Of a DNA stretch of 64,000 nt, positions 16,570 through 25,815 are shown in pieces. Numbering within the stretch: position 1 is the first letter of the stretch; every line of letters begins with the position of its first letter. The position numbers and the translations under genes were made by a program. Origin of the DNA: WTKD01 sp965243525 (GTDB lineage: Bacteria > Spirochaetota > Spirochaetia > WTKD01); the NCBI GenBank assembly GCA_965243525.1, contig OZ251568.1, forward strand, positions 1,674,001-1,738,000. Direction: 5' to 3'. Below the pieces are notes generated by a model. The model did no database searches and was not told where the DNA came from. It saw only the letters and a program-made list of their open reading frames with translations.

Positions 16570-18175
16570 CTATGCTCAATTCATTCACCATCTTTCCTCT
16601 TTTGAAGATGGGCCAGAGATATTAGCTGAACCTGGAGTAAAAAATCTTGATGAATCCTTTGTTGTGCAATGGGATTCTCGTGTTTGCGATAAGCAGTCGC
16701 TTTTTGTTGCATTGCGTGGTATGCATGCCGACGGACATACTTTTATCGACCAGGCATATGGCCAGGGATGTAGGGCGTTTTTGGTGCAACAGAACTGGGT
16801 GAAAGCGCATTTCGCGTTTTTTAAGAAGCTCATGAAATCTGCTTTGTGCATTGTTGTGAATGATGTGCGAGCATCTCTTTTTTGGGCGGCAAAACAGCAT
16901 CGCGCCTCGCTGCAGGCCTTGAGAATCGGAATAACGGGGAGCGTCGGAAAAACAAGCGTGAAAGAGTGGATAAAAACGATCACAGGCATGCAGTACAATG
17001 TTGTGGCCACTCAGGGAAATTTGAATACCCCCATAGCAATTGCAGCGAGAATCCTGTCTTTATCAGAAGAGACGGATATCTTCATCTGTGAGCTTGGCAT
17101 TGATATCCCAGGTGAGATGCAAACATTGGTTGATCTTGTGCTTCCTCATCTTGCTATTATTACAACTATTGGCAGTGCTCATATTGGAAATTTTGCATCG
17201 CAAGAGGAGCTTGCCTATGAAAAGACGCAGATCCTTTCTCGATTGGCAGAAACGGCGCGTGAGATACCAAAATTACGTGTACGGGCAAATCTCCCAACTG
17301 CTTGGGTGCCCCGACAAGATGCCTATATGAATCTATTTAAAACCGTTGCACAGGATGTTTCTGTTTCACAACATTTGGATACTGCTTGTTGGGATAATGA
17401 CTCGACTGATGCACAGACGGGAAAAATGCAATTTCAAGGCGATATCGAAAATCATAAATATATTGTTGTCTTGAATACCCAATTGGACATCTACCCTCTC
17501 ACCATTGCTATAGCGGTTGCACAATCCATTGGCGTTTTGCCAAGGGTGATTCAGGAAGCCATTTCGCAGGGAATTGAATTATCCGGGCGGGGAAACATCA
17601 TTACCATTCCAAAAGGGATTGTCATCCACAGCGCATACAACGCCTCTTATGAGTCGATGATGGGTGCCTTGATCGATCTTGCAAAAAGAAGCCATCGCAA
17701 CCATAGTATTGCCATCCTTGCCCCGATGAATGAGCTCGGTGATCATGCTGATTTCTATCACGCCAAGGTGCTTCGATATTTAGCTGATTCTTCTATCCAA
17801 GATGTTATTTTGATAGGAGCAGCCTGGAAGCCGTTTATTGCAGACTACGCAGCCTATCATTTTGTCGATACCTGTGATGAGGCATTAGCAATCTACAATA
17901 CCATTGTTCAAGAAAACCAAGTTGTATTGCTGAAGGGAAGTCGCTCCTATGCGCTTGAGCAACTGCTTGATGGGTTAACGCTACAGAATAATCCTGATAA
18001 AGGACATGTCAAAAAAACAGCAGAGACAGATCATTATCGAGATCGCGATTTTGAGATTCACCAGTGTTCGAGAGTAGAGAACATCTCCCAAACACCACTC
18101 CAAATCTTGGATTCGGTATGTGTCAGTAATATTTTCTCTCAGGCATATTTTGGTAAAAAAAGGAATAATTTATGA
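16550..18175 (+). CDS. murF: UDP-MurNAc-tripeptide D-Ala-D-Ala ligase, divergent and long
   Basis: MurF adds D-Ala-D-Ala to the UDP-MurNAc-tripeptide. Visible: the N-terminal domain (WDSRVCDKQSLFVAL and TFIDQAYGQG), the ATP loop ITGSVGKTSVK (about 127-137), ELGIDIPGEMQTL, TTIGSAHIGNF followed by EKTQIL, and MNELGDHADFYH. The usual DxYNANPxSM is SAYNASYESM. The protein is 541 residues, against about 450 usual. Extra sequence lies in the middle domain (about 245-290) and as a 65-residue C-terminal tail. I chose ATG 16550; frames further upstream overlap ftsL and carry no MurF sequence. Confidence 0.88.
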   Translation: MAQLVISYAQFIHHLSSFEDGPEILAEPGVKNLDESFVVQWDSRVCDKQSLFVALRGMHADGHTFIDQAYGQGCRAFLVQQNWVKAHFAFFKKLMKSALCIVVNDVRASLFWAAKQHRASLQALRIGITGSVGKTSVKEWIKTITGMQYNVVATQGNLNTPIAIAARILSLSEETDIFICELGIDIPGEMQTLVDLVLPHLAIITTIGSAHIGNFASQEELAYEKTQILSRLAETAREIPKLRVRANLPTAWVPRQDAYMNLFKTVAQDVSVSQHLDTACWDNDSTDAQTGKMQFQGDIENHKYIVVLNTQLDIYPLTIAIAVAQSIGVLPRVIQEAISQGIELSGRGNIITIPKGIVIHSAYNASYESMMGALIDLAKRSHRNHSIAILAPMNELGDHADFYHAKVLRYLADSSIQDVILIGAAWKPFIADYAAYHFVDTCDEALAIYNTIVQENQVVLLKGSRSYALEQLLDGLTLQNNPDKGHVKKTAETDHYRDRDFEIHQCSRVENISQTPLQILDSVCVSNIFSQAYFGKKRNNL

Positions 18176-19251
18176 TTCGTGCATTGTTGGTACCGCTGAC
18201 TAGTTATATTACTGGCTTTAATATATTTCGGTATATTACATTTCGTTCTTTTATGGCGGCATTGACTGCACTTATTGTTAGTTTATTGCTTGGGCCATTT
18301 CTCATAAAACGTCTCACCGCATATCGACTTTCGCAACAAATCCGAGACGATGGGCCGCAGTCGCATAAGAAAAAAAGTGGAACTCCCACGATGGGTGGCA
18401 TACTCATTATTTTTGCGGTAATTTTTTCGTCTTTGTTGTGGATGAATTTTGAAAACCAGTCGAGTTGGATCGCCATAATTACCATGTTGGGATTTGGGCT
18501 CATAGGATTCTTGGATGATGCGCTAAAGCAACGCCAAAAGGGAACCAAGGGGCTTGAGGCAAAGTTCAAGTTATACAGCCAGTTTGCCATCAGCCTTTTA
18601 GTCAGTGTATTCATCTATTTTCAGGGCGATGAATCAGCGAGCTTGTTGTATATTCCGTTTTTGAAAAACGTATCTGTTGACCTTTCTCTTCTGTATATAC
18701 CGTTTACCACTCTATTATTAGTGGCGACCTGCAATGCAGTAAATGTTACCGACGGACTTGATGGGCTTGCAATTGGATTGGTGTTGATGGTTTCTGCGAC
18801 ATTTGCGATCCTTGCCTATTTAAGTGGGCACGTAGAATTTGCACAATACCTTCAAATACCGTTTATCGCGAGCAGCGGAGAATTAACGGTTATCTCTATG
18901 GCCTTGGCAGGTGCCTCAGTAGGATTTCTTTGGTTTAACGCACATCCTGCGCAAATTATGATGGGCGATTCGGGAAGTATGGCTCTTGGTGGTCTCATCG
19001 GTATTCTTGCAATTTTGATCAAAAAAGAAATGGTGCTGATTATCTGTGGTGGCGTCTTCGTTATTGAAACCTTATCAATTATTATTCAAGTTATTTCGTA
19101 CAAATTTTTCAAGAAACGTGTGTTCTTAATGTCTCCTATCCATCACCATTTTGAGTTGAAGGGATGGTCAGAGACACAGGTGGTGCAGCGTTTTTGGATC
19201 CTGGGAGGGGTGTGTTCGATTTTGAGTTTATTGATACTAAAAACACGATGA
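18172..19251 (+). CDS. mraY: Phospho-MurNAc-pentapeptide transferase MraY
   Basis: The 359-residue integral membrane enzyme transfers phospho-MurNAc-pentapeptide to undecaprenyl phosphate, giving lipid I. About ten membrane segments are present. Signatures: KKKSGTPTMGGIL (about 64-76), GFLDDALKQRQKGTKGL (about 111-127, Asp pair), NVTDGLDGLAIG (about 191-202), NAHPAQIMMGDSGS (about 254-267) and PIHHHFELKGWSE (about 323-335). Length is normal. It overlaps murF and ftsW by ATGA-type junctions. Confidence 0.97.
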   Translation: MIRALLVPLTSYITGFNIFRYITFRSFMAALTALIVSLLLGPFLIKRLTAYRLSQQIRDDGPQSHKKKSGTPTMGGILIIFAVIFSSLLWMNFENQSSWIAIITMLGFGLIGFLDDALKQRQKGTKGLEAKFKLYSQFAISLLVSVFIYFQGDESASLLYIPFLKNVSVDLSLLYIPFTTLLLVATCNAVNVTDGLDGLAIGLVLMVSATFAILAYLSGHVEFAQYLQIPFIASSGELTVISMALAGASVGFLWFNAHPAQIMMGDSGSMALGGLIGILAILIKKEMVLIICGGVFVIETLSIIIQVISYKFFKKRVFLMSPIHHHFELKGWSETQVVQRFWILGGVCSILSLLILKTR

Positions 19252-20378
19252 AACCGCAGATGTCTAGATTGCACATACCTCTTATTCTTGCTTTTTGCCT
19301 ATTGGTCTCAATAGGGGTGATTGTGCTGTTTTCGGCATCATACCCACGAGCAGAAGTGTTATTTGACGATCCATTCTATTTTGTGAAACGGCAATTGTTC
19401 TGGGTTGCCTCAGGACTTCTTCTTGGGGTTGTGATATTGTTTGTTCCTTTTGGATTTCTTCGAAAGATAGCGCCTGTTTTGATGTTTGGGGGGATTATAC
19501 TCCTCTGTTTGCCTTTGATTCCTGGAATAGGAGTATCCATTCTTGGTGCACGCCGATGGATATCAGTGTTTTCATTTACGTTTCAGCCCTCAGAGTTTAT
19601 TCGATTTCCCATAGTCATATACCTCGCGCACATGATTGCAAAAAAAGAAAAACGTATGGATGATTTTTTCAACGGGGTGCTTCCTCTGTCTTGCGTGATC
19701 GCTTTGGTCACTATCATCATCTATGTACAAAACGATTTTTCGACAGCGATGTTCATCTTTGTCGTGTCATTTGCAATGCTCTGTGTCGCAGGATTACGCA
19801 TACAGCATATCGCCGCATTTTTTGTTGCGAGCATACCACCTATCGTTGTTTTTTTGTTTACCCAAGAATATCGTGTCAGACGTCTGTTGACGTATTTTTT
19901 TCCCGATGTTGACCTAACTGGCACAGGATACCAAGCGCATATCTCACGCAGTGCAATTGCACGAGGGGAATTTTTCGGGCTGGGAATAGGGCAAAGTCTG
20001 AGCAAGCATGGGGTTCTGCCAGAAGCGCATTCTGACTTTTTGGCGGCCGTTTTTGCCGAAGAGCATGGATTGGTGGGGATTGTATGGCTTTGTGCATTAT
20101 TCGGTGTGTTCACCTATTGTGGGTATGCCATTACGCTCCAAGCAAAGGATAGTTTTATTGCGCTCTCTGCATTTGGGGTTACCACCTTTATTGCCCTGCA
20201 AGCGTGCATTAACCTTGCGGTCGTGGTTAACGTTTTGCCGACGACGGGGTTGCCCTTGCCGTTTTTTTCGGCCGGAGGATCGTCGATGATCAACTCCATT
20301 ATCTTGGGAGCCTATCTTATCAAGGTTTCGCTCTATCAGCAGGCCCAAAATTTAAACCAGGAAATTGTTCATGCATAG
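19248..20378 (+). CDS. ftsW: Septal peptidoglycan polymerase FtsW
   Basis: The 376-residue SEDS-family membrane protein polymerises lipid II at the septum together with a class B PBP. About ten membrane segments are present. Family motifs: VLFSASYPRA (about 25-34), GARRWISVFSFTFQPSEF (about 98-115), TGTGYQAHISRSAIARGEFFGLGIGQS and LPEAHSDFLAAVFAEEHG, and PTTGLPLPFFSAGGSS near the C-terminus. ATG 19248 overlaps the mraY stop. A partner transpeptidase (ftsI) is not in this cluster. Confidence 0.95.
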   Translation: MKPQMSRLHIPLILAFCLLVSIGVIVLFSASYPRAEVLFDDPFYFVKRQLFWVASGLLLGVVILFVPFGFLRKIAPVLMFGGIILLCLPLIPGIGVSILGARRWISVFSFTFQPSEFIRFPIVIYLAHMIAKKEKRMDDFFNGVLPLSCVIALVTIIIYVQNDFSTAMFIFVVSFAMLCVAGLRIQHIAAFFVASIPPIVVFLFTQEYRVRRLLTYFFPDVDLTGTGYQAHISRSAIARGEFFGLGIGQSLSKHGVLPEAHSDFLAAVFAEEHGLVGIVWLCALFGVFTYCGYAITLQAKDSFIALSAFGVTTFIALQACINLAVVVNVLPTTGLPLPFFSAGGSSMINSIILGAYLIKVSLYQQAQNLNQEIVHA

Positions 20379-21120
20379 GAGTATCAATACCATTGTTACA
20401 GTGCTTGCTATTTCCTTGGGAGGGGTTATAGTGTGTGAAATCATCTATATCCTCGTGTTGGTGCCACTGGTGAAGATAAAAACCATCGTACTCCAGACAG
20501 ATTTGTCGGTGAGTCAAAAAGAACTGTTTCAATTTTTAGGGCTTGCAGATCCTCTGCTCTTTTTTCAAGTTGATGAAGAGGTTCTTACGCATTCACTCAC
20601 AGGGCATCCGGAAATCATCTCAGCTGATGTGGAAAAGCAGTTTCCGGATACGCTGCATATTACCCTCTATGGAAGAACGCCAGTTGCCTATGTGGCATTA
20701 GATGATGCAGCAGATGCGAACTTGCTCTTACTTGATGATGCAGGGGTGATCTATTCACGTATAGCAGCGCTTCCTTCATCTTCATTGCCCATTGTCTCCT
20801 TCTATAACGATTATCCGATGGAGAGCGATAGTGCAGAGCAACAGTTACAAATGCTTGCTGCGCTTTTGAAAAATCTTCAAGAAAACTATCTGAACTCGTA
20901 TACGCATATTTCTGAAATTGTATTGTTGCCTGATCAGTTGATGTACATCTATACAATGTCACAATTTGTTCCAATTCGTCTTTCAGCAACTATTGCAGTA
21001 TCAACCCTTCATACCGTTATTTCGCAGACGCCCTATCTATACAATACCGTTGATGCAAATGCATTCTTTGAGGTTGATGTGCATGGTGAGCACGCAGTGC
21101 TCCGGAGGAGGAGATTGTGA
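20371..21120 (+). CDS. ftsQ: Division protein FtsQ/DivIB
   Basis: The 249-residue protein has a short cytoplasmic N-terminus, one membrane segment (about 6-30, with LAISLGGVIVCEIIYILVLV), then a POTRA-like domain (VKIKTIVLQTDLSVSQKELF, DPLLFFQVDEEVL, HPEIISADVEKQFPDTLHIT) and a beta domain. FtsQ links early and late divisome proteins and holds FtsL and its partner. Position between ftsW and ftsA fits. AGGAA upstream of ATG 20371 is the likely ribosome-binding site. Overlaps both neighbours. Confidence 0.88.
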   Translation: MHRSINTIVTVLAISLGGVIVCEIIYILVLVPLVKIKTIVLQTDLSVSQKELFQFLGLADPLLFFQVDEEVLTHSLTGHPEIISADVEKQFPDTLHITLYGRTPVAYVALDDAADANLLLLDDAGVIYSRIAALPSSSLPIVSFYNDYPMESDSAEQQLQMLAALLKNLQENYLNSYTHISEIVLLPDQLMYIYTMSQFVPIRLSATIAVSTLHTVISQTPYLYNTVDANAFFEVDVHGEHAVLRRRRL

Positions 21121-22316
21121 TTGTTGCAGGCTTGGATGTAGGTAGTTACGCAATTCGGTTGGCGGTTGCTGAGGTTCAAGACGGAACCACACAACTTATC
21201 GATATTGTGCAGGTGCCCTCTCAGGGAATGAAAAAAGGCATTGTTGTAAACCTCGAAACAGTGACGCAATCCATTCGCAATGCGGTATACCAATTTTTGG
21301 AGAAGCATGATCTTCAAATACAAGAAGTGGTTTTGGCCCTGGGTGGAACGCACATCGAGAGCAAAAATAGCAAGGGTGTTGTTGCTATTGAAGAGCGACA
21401 AAAAGGGGTTACCCCAGATGATCTTCAGCGAGTTATGGAAGCAGCCAGTGCGGTTCCGCTTTCATTGGATTCTGAAATCATCCACCGCATCCCCAATGAA
21501 TACACTATTGATGGCATGCAACAAGTTGCAAATCCAATCAACATGTTGGGGGTTCGCCTCGAATTGAATGTGCATATTATTGCAGTGTCCTCAACTGGTG
21601 CGCAGGGACTTGTCTTAGCAGCAAACCGTGCCGGGTTGGTGGTTTCAAAGTTGGTATACGATGCCTATGCATCATCAAAAATTGTATTGGCTGCAGATGA
21701 ACAAGAATTAGGAGCGATCCATGTTGTCATTGGACATGATACTACTTCAGTTATCTGCATAAAGGATGGGGGAGTCTGTTGTAGTTTTGTCATTCCCATT
21801 GGGGGGCGACACATTACGAATGATATTGCCGTAGTGCTGCAAACATCTTTGCAAGAAGCAGAGCGGATTAAACTGCACCACGGAGTTTGTTACGCAGATA
21901 TCATCGATGAGCACGATGAAATTCTTATACAGGGAATCGGGGGACATCGCCCCCGCTTATGTGCCCCAAAAGATCTTTGTCGCATTATTGAAGCCCGTCT
22001 TTTTGAAATTTTTGATGTAATGCGAACAATATTAGAACGATCTCAGTATAAACTACAGGATTTTCACACAATGGTTCTCAGCGGAGGAGGTGCGCTGCAT
22101 CTTGGAATTACCGAGTTGATCTATGCAGAATACAATATACCTGCTCGCATCGGTATTCCGCGTCGTATGGAAGGGCTCGACGCCAGCAGGCGCACGCCCT
22201 TATGGAGTACCACCCTTGGTCTTATTGGAGAAGCTCCGGTGTATACCGGCGAACTTGCTTCCAAACAAAGACGTTCCGGTGGTTTTGTTTCATGGATAAG
22301 AAATTTTTTCGAATAA
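21117..22316 (+). CDS. ftsA: Cell division protein FtsA
   Basis: The 399-residue actin-like ATPase tethers FtsZ to the membrane. It begins AGLDVGSYAIRLAVAEVQ (phosphate 1 loop), has the 1C-type domain around residues 80-165 (VVLALGGTHIES, VPLSLDSEIIHRIPNEYTID), GHDTTSVICIKDG (phosphate 2) and MVLSGGGALHLGI (adenosine motif). The last residues GGFVSWIRNFFE form the amphipathic membrane helix. The start is GTG 21117 with GGAGGAG upstream. Confidence 0.96.
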   Translation: MIVAGLDVGSYAIRLAVAEVQDGTTQLIDIVQVPSQGMKKGIVVNLETVTQSIRNAVYQFLEKHDLQIQEVVLALGGTHIESKNSKGVVAIEERQKGVTPDDLQRVMEAASAVPLSLDSEIIHRIPNEYTIDGMQQVANPINMLGVRLELNVHIIAVSSTGAQGLVLAANRAGLVVSKLVYDAYASSKIVLAADEQELGAIHVVIGHDTTSVICIKDGGVCCSFVIPIGGRHITNDIAVVLQTSLQEAERIKLHHGVCYADIIDEHDEILIQGIGGHRPRLCAPKDLCRIIEARLFEIFDVMRTILERSQYKLQDFHTMVLSGGGALHLGITELIYAEYNIPARIGIPRRMEGLDASRRTPLWSTTLGLIGEAPVYTGELASKQRRSGGFVSWIRNFFE

Positions 22317-22337
22317 TTATGCAATGTGGGAGGTATA

Positions 22338-23495
22338 ATGCAAATTTCAGTAGTTCAGCCTGAGGGTTCAATGGAACCAAGGGGCACAACGATAAAGGTA
22401 ATTGGAATTGGAGGCGGAGGAAGTAATGCTATTAATCGCATGATTCACAGCGGTGTTTCATCGGTTGAATTTATAGTAATGAATACGGACTTGCAATCAC
22501 TTATGAGCGCAGATGCCGGGACAAGGTTTCCCTTGGGAAGCAAGGTTACTGGCGGATTAGGTGCCGGAGGTAATCCAAAAATAGGTGAAGAGGCGGCGCT
22601 CGAAGATCGGGAGAATATCCAAGCGATGTTGAAGGACACAGATATGGTGTTTCTTACTGCAGGCATGGGAGGAGGCACCGGAACCGGGGCAGCCCCAGTG
22701 GTTGCATCAATTGCAAGAGAATTGGGTATTCTCTGTGTGGCAGTCGTTACTCGTCCTTTTGATTTTGAAGGAAGGAAGAAAAAACAAATCGCTGAAGAGG
22801 GCATTCAGAAACTACGGCAATCGGTAGACACGCTTATCACGATATCTAATCAGCGGTTATTTCAGGTTGTTGATAAAGCAACATCGATACAGGACGCTTT
22901 TGTGATCGCTGATGATGTCTTGCGCCAAGGTGTGCAGGGTATTTCGGACCTTATTACGAAAGAGGGAACGATAAACATTGACTTTGCAGATGTGAGTACC
23001 ATCATGGTTTCTCAAGGAGATGCCCTCATGGGAATCGGAATAGGAGTGGGATCCAGTCGTGCTGTCGATGCGGCCATTGAAGCGATCAACAATCCGATGA
23101 TTGAAGACATTGAAATAAAGGGTGCAACGGGACTCTTGGTTAATGTGACCGGAGGGCGTGATTTTCTTTTATCTGAATATCAAGAAATTTTGGAGATTAT
23201 AACTGCCAATGCTGATGACGATGCCTTGGTTATTTCAGGATGGCAGTCGGATGAATCCTTGAAGGATGCGGTCACCGTTACGGTAATTGCAACGGGATTC
23301 ACGAAAAAAGCTACAGAACGCGAAGAACAATCTGAACAGAATGCCGATGATGTTTTTTCGTTGAGCAAGTGGACTGAGTTAACCAAGGGTTCACCGCAGG
23401 CAATAAAAAACCCCCTTGAAACGCATGAGGAACTTGAACATTCAAAGCCGGCGCTCTATCGGATGGGGCATCGAGAAAAAGGGAGTTTACACTAG
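22338..23495 (+). CDS. ftsZ: Cell division GTPase FtsZ
   Basis: The 385-residue tubulin homologue forms the division ring. Visible: VIGIGGGGSNAINRMI (about 18-33), the tubulin signature MGGGTGTGAAPVVA (about 108-121), NIDFADVSTIM and the T7-like region. After residue 325 comes a short variable linker and then SKPALYRMGHREKG, which seems to be a diverged form of the conserved FtsA-binding tail (usually DIPAFLR plus basic residues). ATG 22338 follows GGGAGG; an upstream in-frame GTG at 22326 is part of the ribosome-binding site. The stop overlaps the xerD start. Confidence 0.97.
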   Translation: MQISVVQPEGSMEPRGTTIKVIGIGGGGSNAINRMIHSGVSSVEFIVMNTDLQSLMSADAGTRFPLGSKVTGGLGAGGNPKIGEEAALEDRENIQAMLKDTDMVFLTAGMGGGTGTGAAPVVASIARELGILCVAVVTRPFDFEGRKKKQIAEEGIQKLRQSVDTLITISNQRLFQVVDKATSIQDAFVIADDVLRQGVQGISDLITKEGTINIDFADVSTIMVSQGDALMGIGIGVGSSRAVDAAIEAINNPMIEDIEIKGATGLLVNVTGGRDFLLSEYQEILEIITANADDDALVISGWQSDESLKDAVTVTVIATGFTKKATEREEQSEQNADDVFSLSKWTELTKGSPQAIKNPLETHEELEHSKPALYRMGHREKGSLH

Positions 23496-24385
23496 TGGAT
23501 ACGGAAGGATACAAAGAGTATCTGTGCTATGACCTCCGGGTAGCTGATAATACCGTTCAGGTATATATCGAGGAGTCAAAACGGTTTCATGCCTATTTTG
23601 CCCAAAAAAAGGTGCAGGATATAACCGCTTCGATGATTTACGATTATCTTGACCATCGCAATGCTGACCAAGATCTTGAGGGCAGAACTATGCACCGGAT
23701 TATTTCAAGTTTGAACAATTATTTTCGGTATCTCCAGGATGAACAAGTGGTGGAGGAGAACCCTGTTGAAGCGATAAAGCGACCAAAGCTTCCTGATAGT
23801 TTTCCGCAAGTTCTTGCAGAAGAGGATATTGAAAAATTACTACGTTCGCTTGAAACGAACAATATTCTTGATCAGCGGGACAGGGCATTATTTGAGTTGA
23901 TTTATTCATGCGGATTGCGTGTTTCTGAAGTAATTTCATTGAATATGTTTCATGTGTTTCTTGATGATGACATTATTCAGGTTCACGGAAAACGCGATCG
24001 AGAACGTCTTATTCCAATTGTTGCCGAAACAAAATACTGGTTAAAGCAGTATATCCACAATATTCGCCCGCAATTAGCGAGTGAGCCCTGTGAAGCACTC
24101 TTTCTTGGGAGACGAGGAAAGGGTTTGTCTAGAAAAGGGGTGTGGAAACGCTTCCATCAATTATGTCAGCGCAATGATATTACTGCTCACGTACATACGC
24201 TTCGTCATTCGTATGCGACCCATTTGGTGCAGAATGGAGCTGATATCCGCGCGGTGCAGGCCCTGTTGGGACATGCAAGCATCGCTACGACAGAAATTTA
24301 TACCCATGTTGCAAAAAAGGATTTAGAGGCAACTTATCAAAAATATCATCCTAGTGAGAAAGAAAAAAGTGAAATCGTCTATTGA
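23495..24385 (+). CDS. xerD: Site-specific tyrosine recombinase, XerD-like
   Basis: The 296-residue recombinase has an N-terminal core-binding domain (about 1-100) and a catalytic domain with all expected residues: Arg in SCGLRVSE (about 141), His and Arg in HTLRHSYATHL (about 238-241), His in LLGHASIATT, and the Tyr nucleophile in EIYTHV. Xer proteins resolve chromosome dimers at dif during division, which fits its place after ftsZ. The window holds a second Xer gene at 26730; the labels XerD and XerC are by similarity and position. The start is GTG 23495, with GGGAG upstream. Confidence 0.92.
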   Translation: MDTEGYKEYLCYDLRVADNTVQVYIEESKRFHAYFAQKKVQDITASMIYDYLDHRNADQDLEGRTMHRIISSLNNYFRYLQDEQVVEENPVEAIKRPKLPDSFPQVLAEEDIEKLLRSLETNNILDQRDRALFELIYSCGLRVSEVISLNMFHVFLDDDIIQVHGKRDRERLIPIVAETKYWLKQYIHNIRPQLASEPCEALFLGRRGKGLSRKGVWKRFHQLCQRNDITAHVHTLRHSYATHLVQNGADIRAVQALLGHASIATTEIYTHVAKKDLEATYQKYHPSEKEKSEIVY

Positions 24386-25115
24386 AGCAATAAAACAAAA
24401 ACTAATGCAAAAAACTGGAGCCACATGGCCGAAGAAACCAAGCACATACCGGATATCGAAGGGTAGTATTGCTGGGTGCATCGATCATACGGTGCTAAAA
24501 CTTGAAACTAGCGATACACACATAGAGCAGCTCTGTGAGGAAGCAAAAAAGCATTCGTTTTTTTCTGTATGTGTACCACTTAAATTTGTTCCTCTTGCAA
24601 AAAAACTGCTCGAAACAAGTTCTGTGCAAGTGTGCACCGTGATTGGATTTCCTTTTGGATATCTTCCAACAAAGGGTAAGGTCGATGAGGCACGCTATGC
24701 CTGTGCAGCGGGTGCTGAGGAATTAGATATGGTTGTCTGTGTCGGCGATGTGCATTCAGAAGCATTTTCTGCAGTGTTTGAAGATATACAGAAGGTGCGT
24801 GAAGCCTGTCGAAATCATTGCCTAAAGGTGATTCTTGAATGCAGCGAACTTACTGATACACAGATGATCCAAGCGGCTGTTCTATCGGTTCTTGCAGGGG
24901 CAGATTTTGTAAAGACCTCAACTGGTTTTGCAAGCGGAGGAGCAAAGTTAGAAGATATTAGACTTTTGCGCGAGGTGGTTGGTGATGTTGCTGCGATAAA
25001 GGCATCTGGTGGAATTCGTGATGTATCGTATTTGCAGGCTTGCATCAATGCAGGCGCAGATAGAATTGGTTCATCCTCTGGAGTAAAAATACTTGAGCAA
25101 TCTATGCAATCTTAA
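24354..25115 (+). CDS. deoC: Deoxyribose-phosphate aldolase
   Basis: The 253-residue protein splits 2-deoxyribose-5-phosphate to acetaldehyde and glyceraldehyde-3-phosphate, feeding nucleoside carbon into glycolysis. Class I aldolase hallmarks: CIDHTVLKLETS (about 42-53), TVIGFPFGYLPTKGKVDEA, ELDMVVCVG, KVILECSELTD, the Schiff-base Lys in FVKTSTGFASGGA, and IKASGGIRD. The first 35 residues are a basic extension beyond the family core. The start is uncertain (GTG 24354, GTG 24369 or ATG 24405; none has a strong ribosome-binding site). It overlaps xerD by about 30 bases. Confidence 0.93.
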   Translation: MRKKKVKSSIEAIKQKLMQKTGATWPKKPSTYRISKGSIAGCIDHTVLKLETSDTHIEQLCEEAKKHSFFSVCVPLKFVPLAKKLLETSSVQVCTVIGFPFGYLPTKGKVDEARYACAAGAEELDMVVCVGDVHSEAFSAVFEDIQKVREACRNHCLKVILECSELTDTQMIQAAVLSVLAGADFVKTSTGFASGGAKLEDIRLLREVVGDVAAIKASGGIRDVSYLQACINAGADRIGSSSGVKILEQSMQS

Positions 25116-25815
25116 GAGGATATCGCGGGCGGCGGTATGGGGAGTGCTTGGTGCTTTTTTTATGATGAGTAATAGTTGCACGGCGATACAGAATAGCTGG
25201 GACAGATTGGTGGCATATGGAACGCGAAATTTGCAACCAGCGCGCACAGACATTGCCGTAGAAGAGGAATTTCTTGCGGTATCCCGGGAGGTCTCGAAGG
25301 CAATCACAATGATTCGTGAAAAGAAAACATTACATGAGGAACTTGTCAATCAACTTATACGTAATGAGCTTTATGGTGATGCGTTGGTACATATTGAAGA
25401 GCTATTGCTGCAGTCTCCAAAGGATGCCCGATTGCATTATCTCTATGCTCTGGTGATGGCAACGATTGAACAGCATAACTCAGAAACGCAATTTGATGCG
25501 CAAACGATTCGATTTCATTATGAACAAGCGGTTGTATTGGAACCGTCAAACTATTCCTATGGATATGCCTATGCGATCTATCTTATCTATGAAGAAGTAG
25601 ATTATGGTGCTGCATTGGATGTGTGTAGGCAATTAATTGCAGTTAACTCGAATGATCCACGTGGATATTTCTTGCTGGGGCAAATAGAGTATGCACTTGG
25701 TGATATACCTGCTGCTCTGGAAGCATATGACCGGATATCGGGGCTAGCTGCTGCAAGCGAGGAACAAAAAGAACAAGCACGACGTAATAGCGAACAAATA
25801 CGGAGGGCAAGATGA
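25093..25815 (+). CDS. Tetratricopeptide-repeat envelope protein, possible lipoprotein
   Basis: The 240-residue protein has a hydrophobic N-terminus (AAVWGVLGAFFMMSNSC). The Cys at about residue 29 may be lipidated, but the -3 residue is unusual for a lipobox. About four TPR-like helix pairs follow: NELYGDALVHIEELLLQS, ARLHYLYALVMATIEQ, YGYAYAIYLIYEEVDYGAAL and GYFLLGQIEYALGDIPAALEAY. The best start is TTG 25093 with GGAG ten bases upstream, overlapping deoC. Function unknown; the stop overlaps dprA. Confidence 0.7.
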   Translation: MSNLCNLKRISRAAVWGVLGAFFMMSNSCTAIQNSWDRLVAYGTRNLQPARTDIAVEEEFLAVSREVSKAITMIREKKTLHEELVNQLIRNELYGDALVHIEELLLQSPKDARLHYLYALVMATIEQHNSETQFDAQTIRFHYEQAVVLEPSNYSYGYAYAIYLIYEEVDYGAALDVCRQLIAVNSNDPRGYFLLGQIEYALGDIPAALEAYDRISGLAAASEEQKEQARRNSEQIRRAR

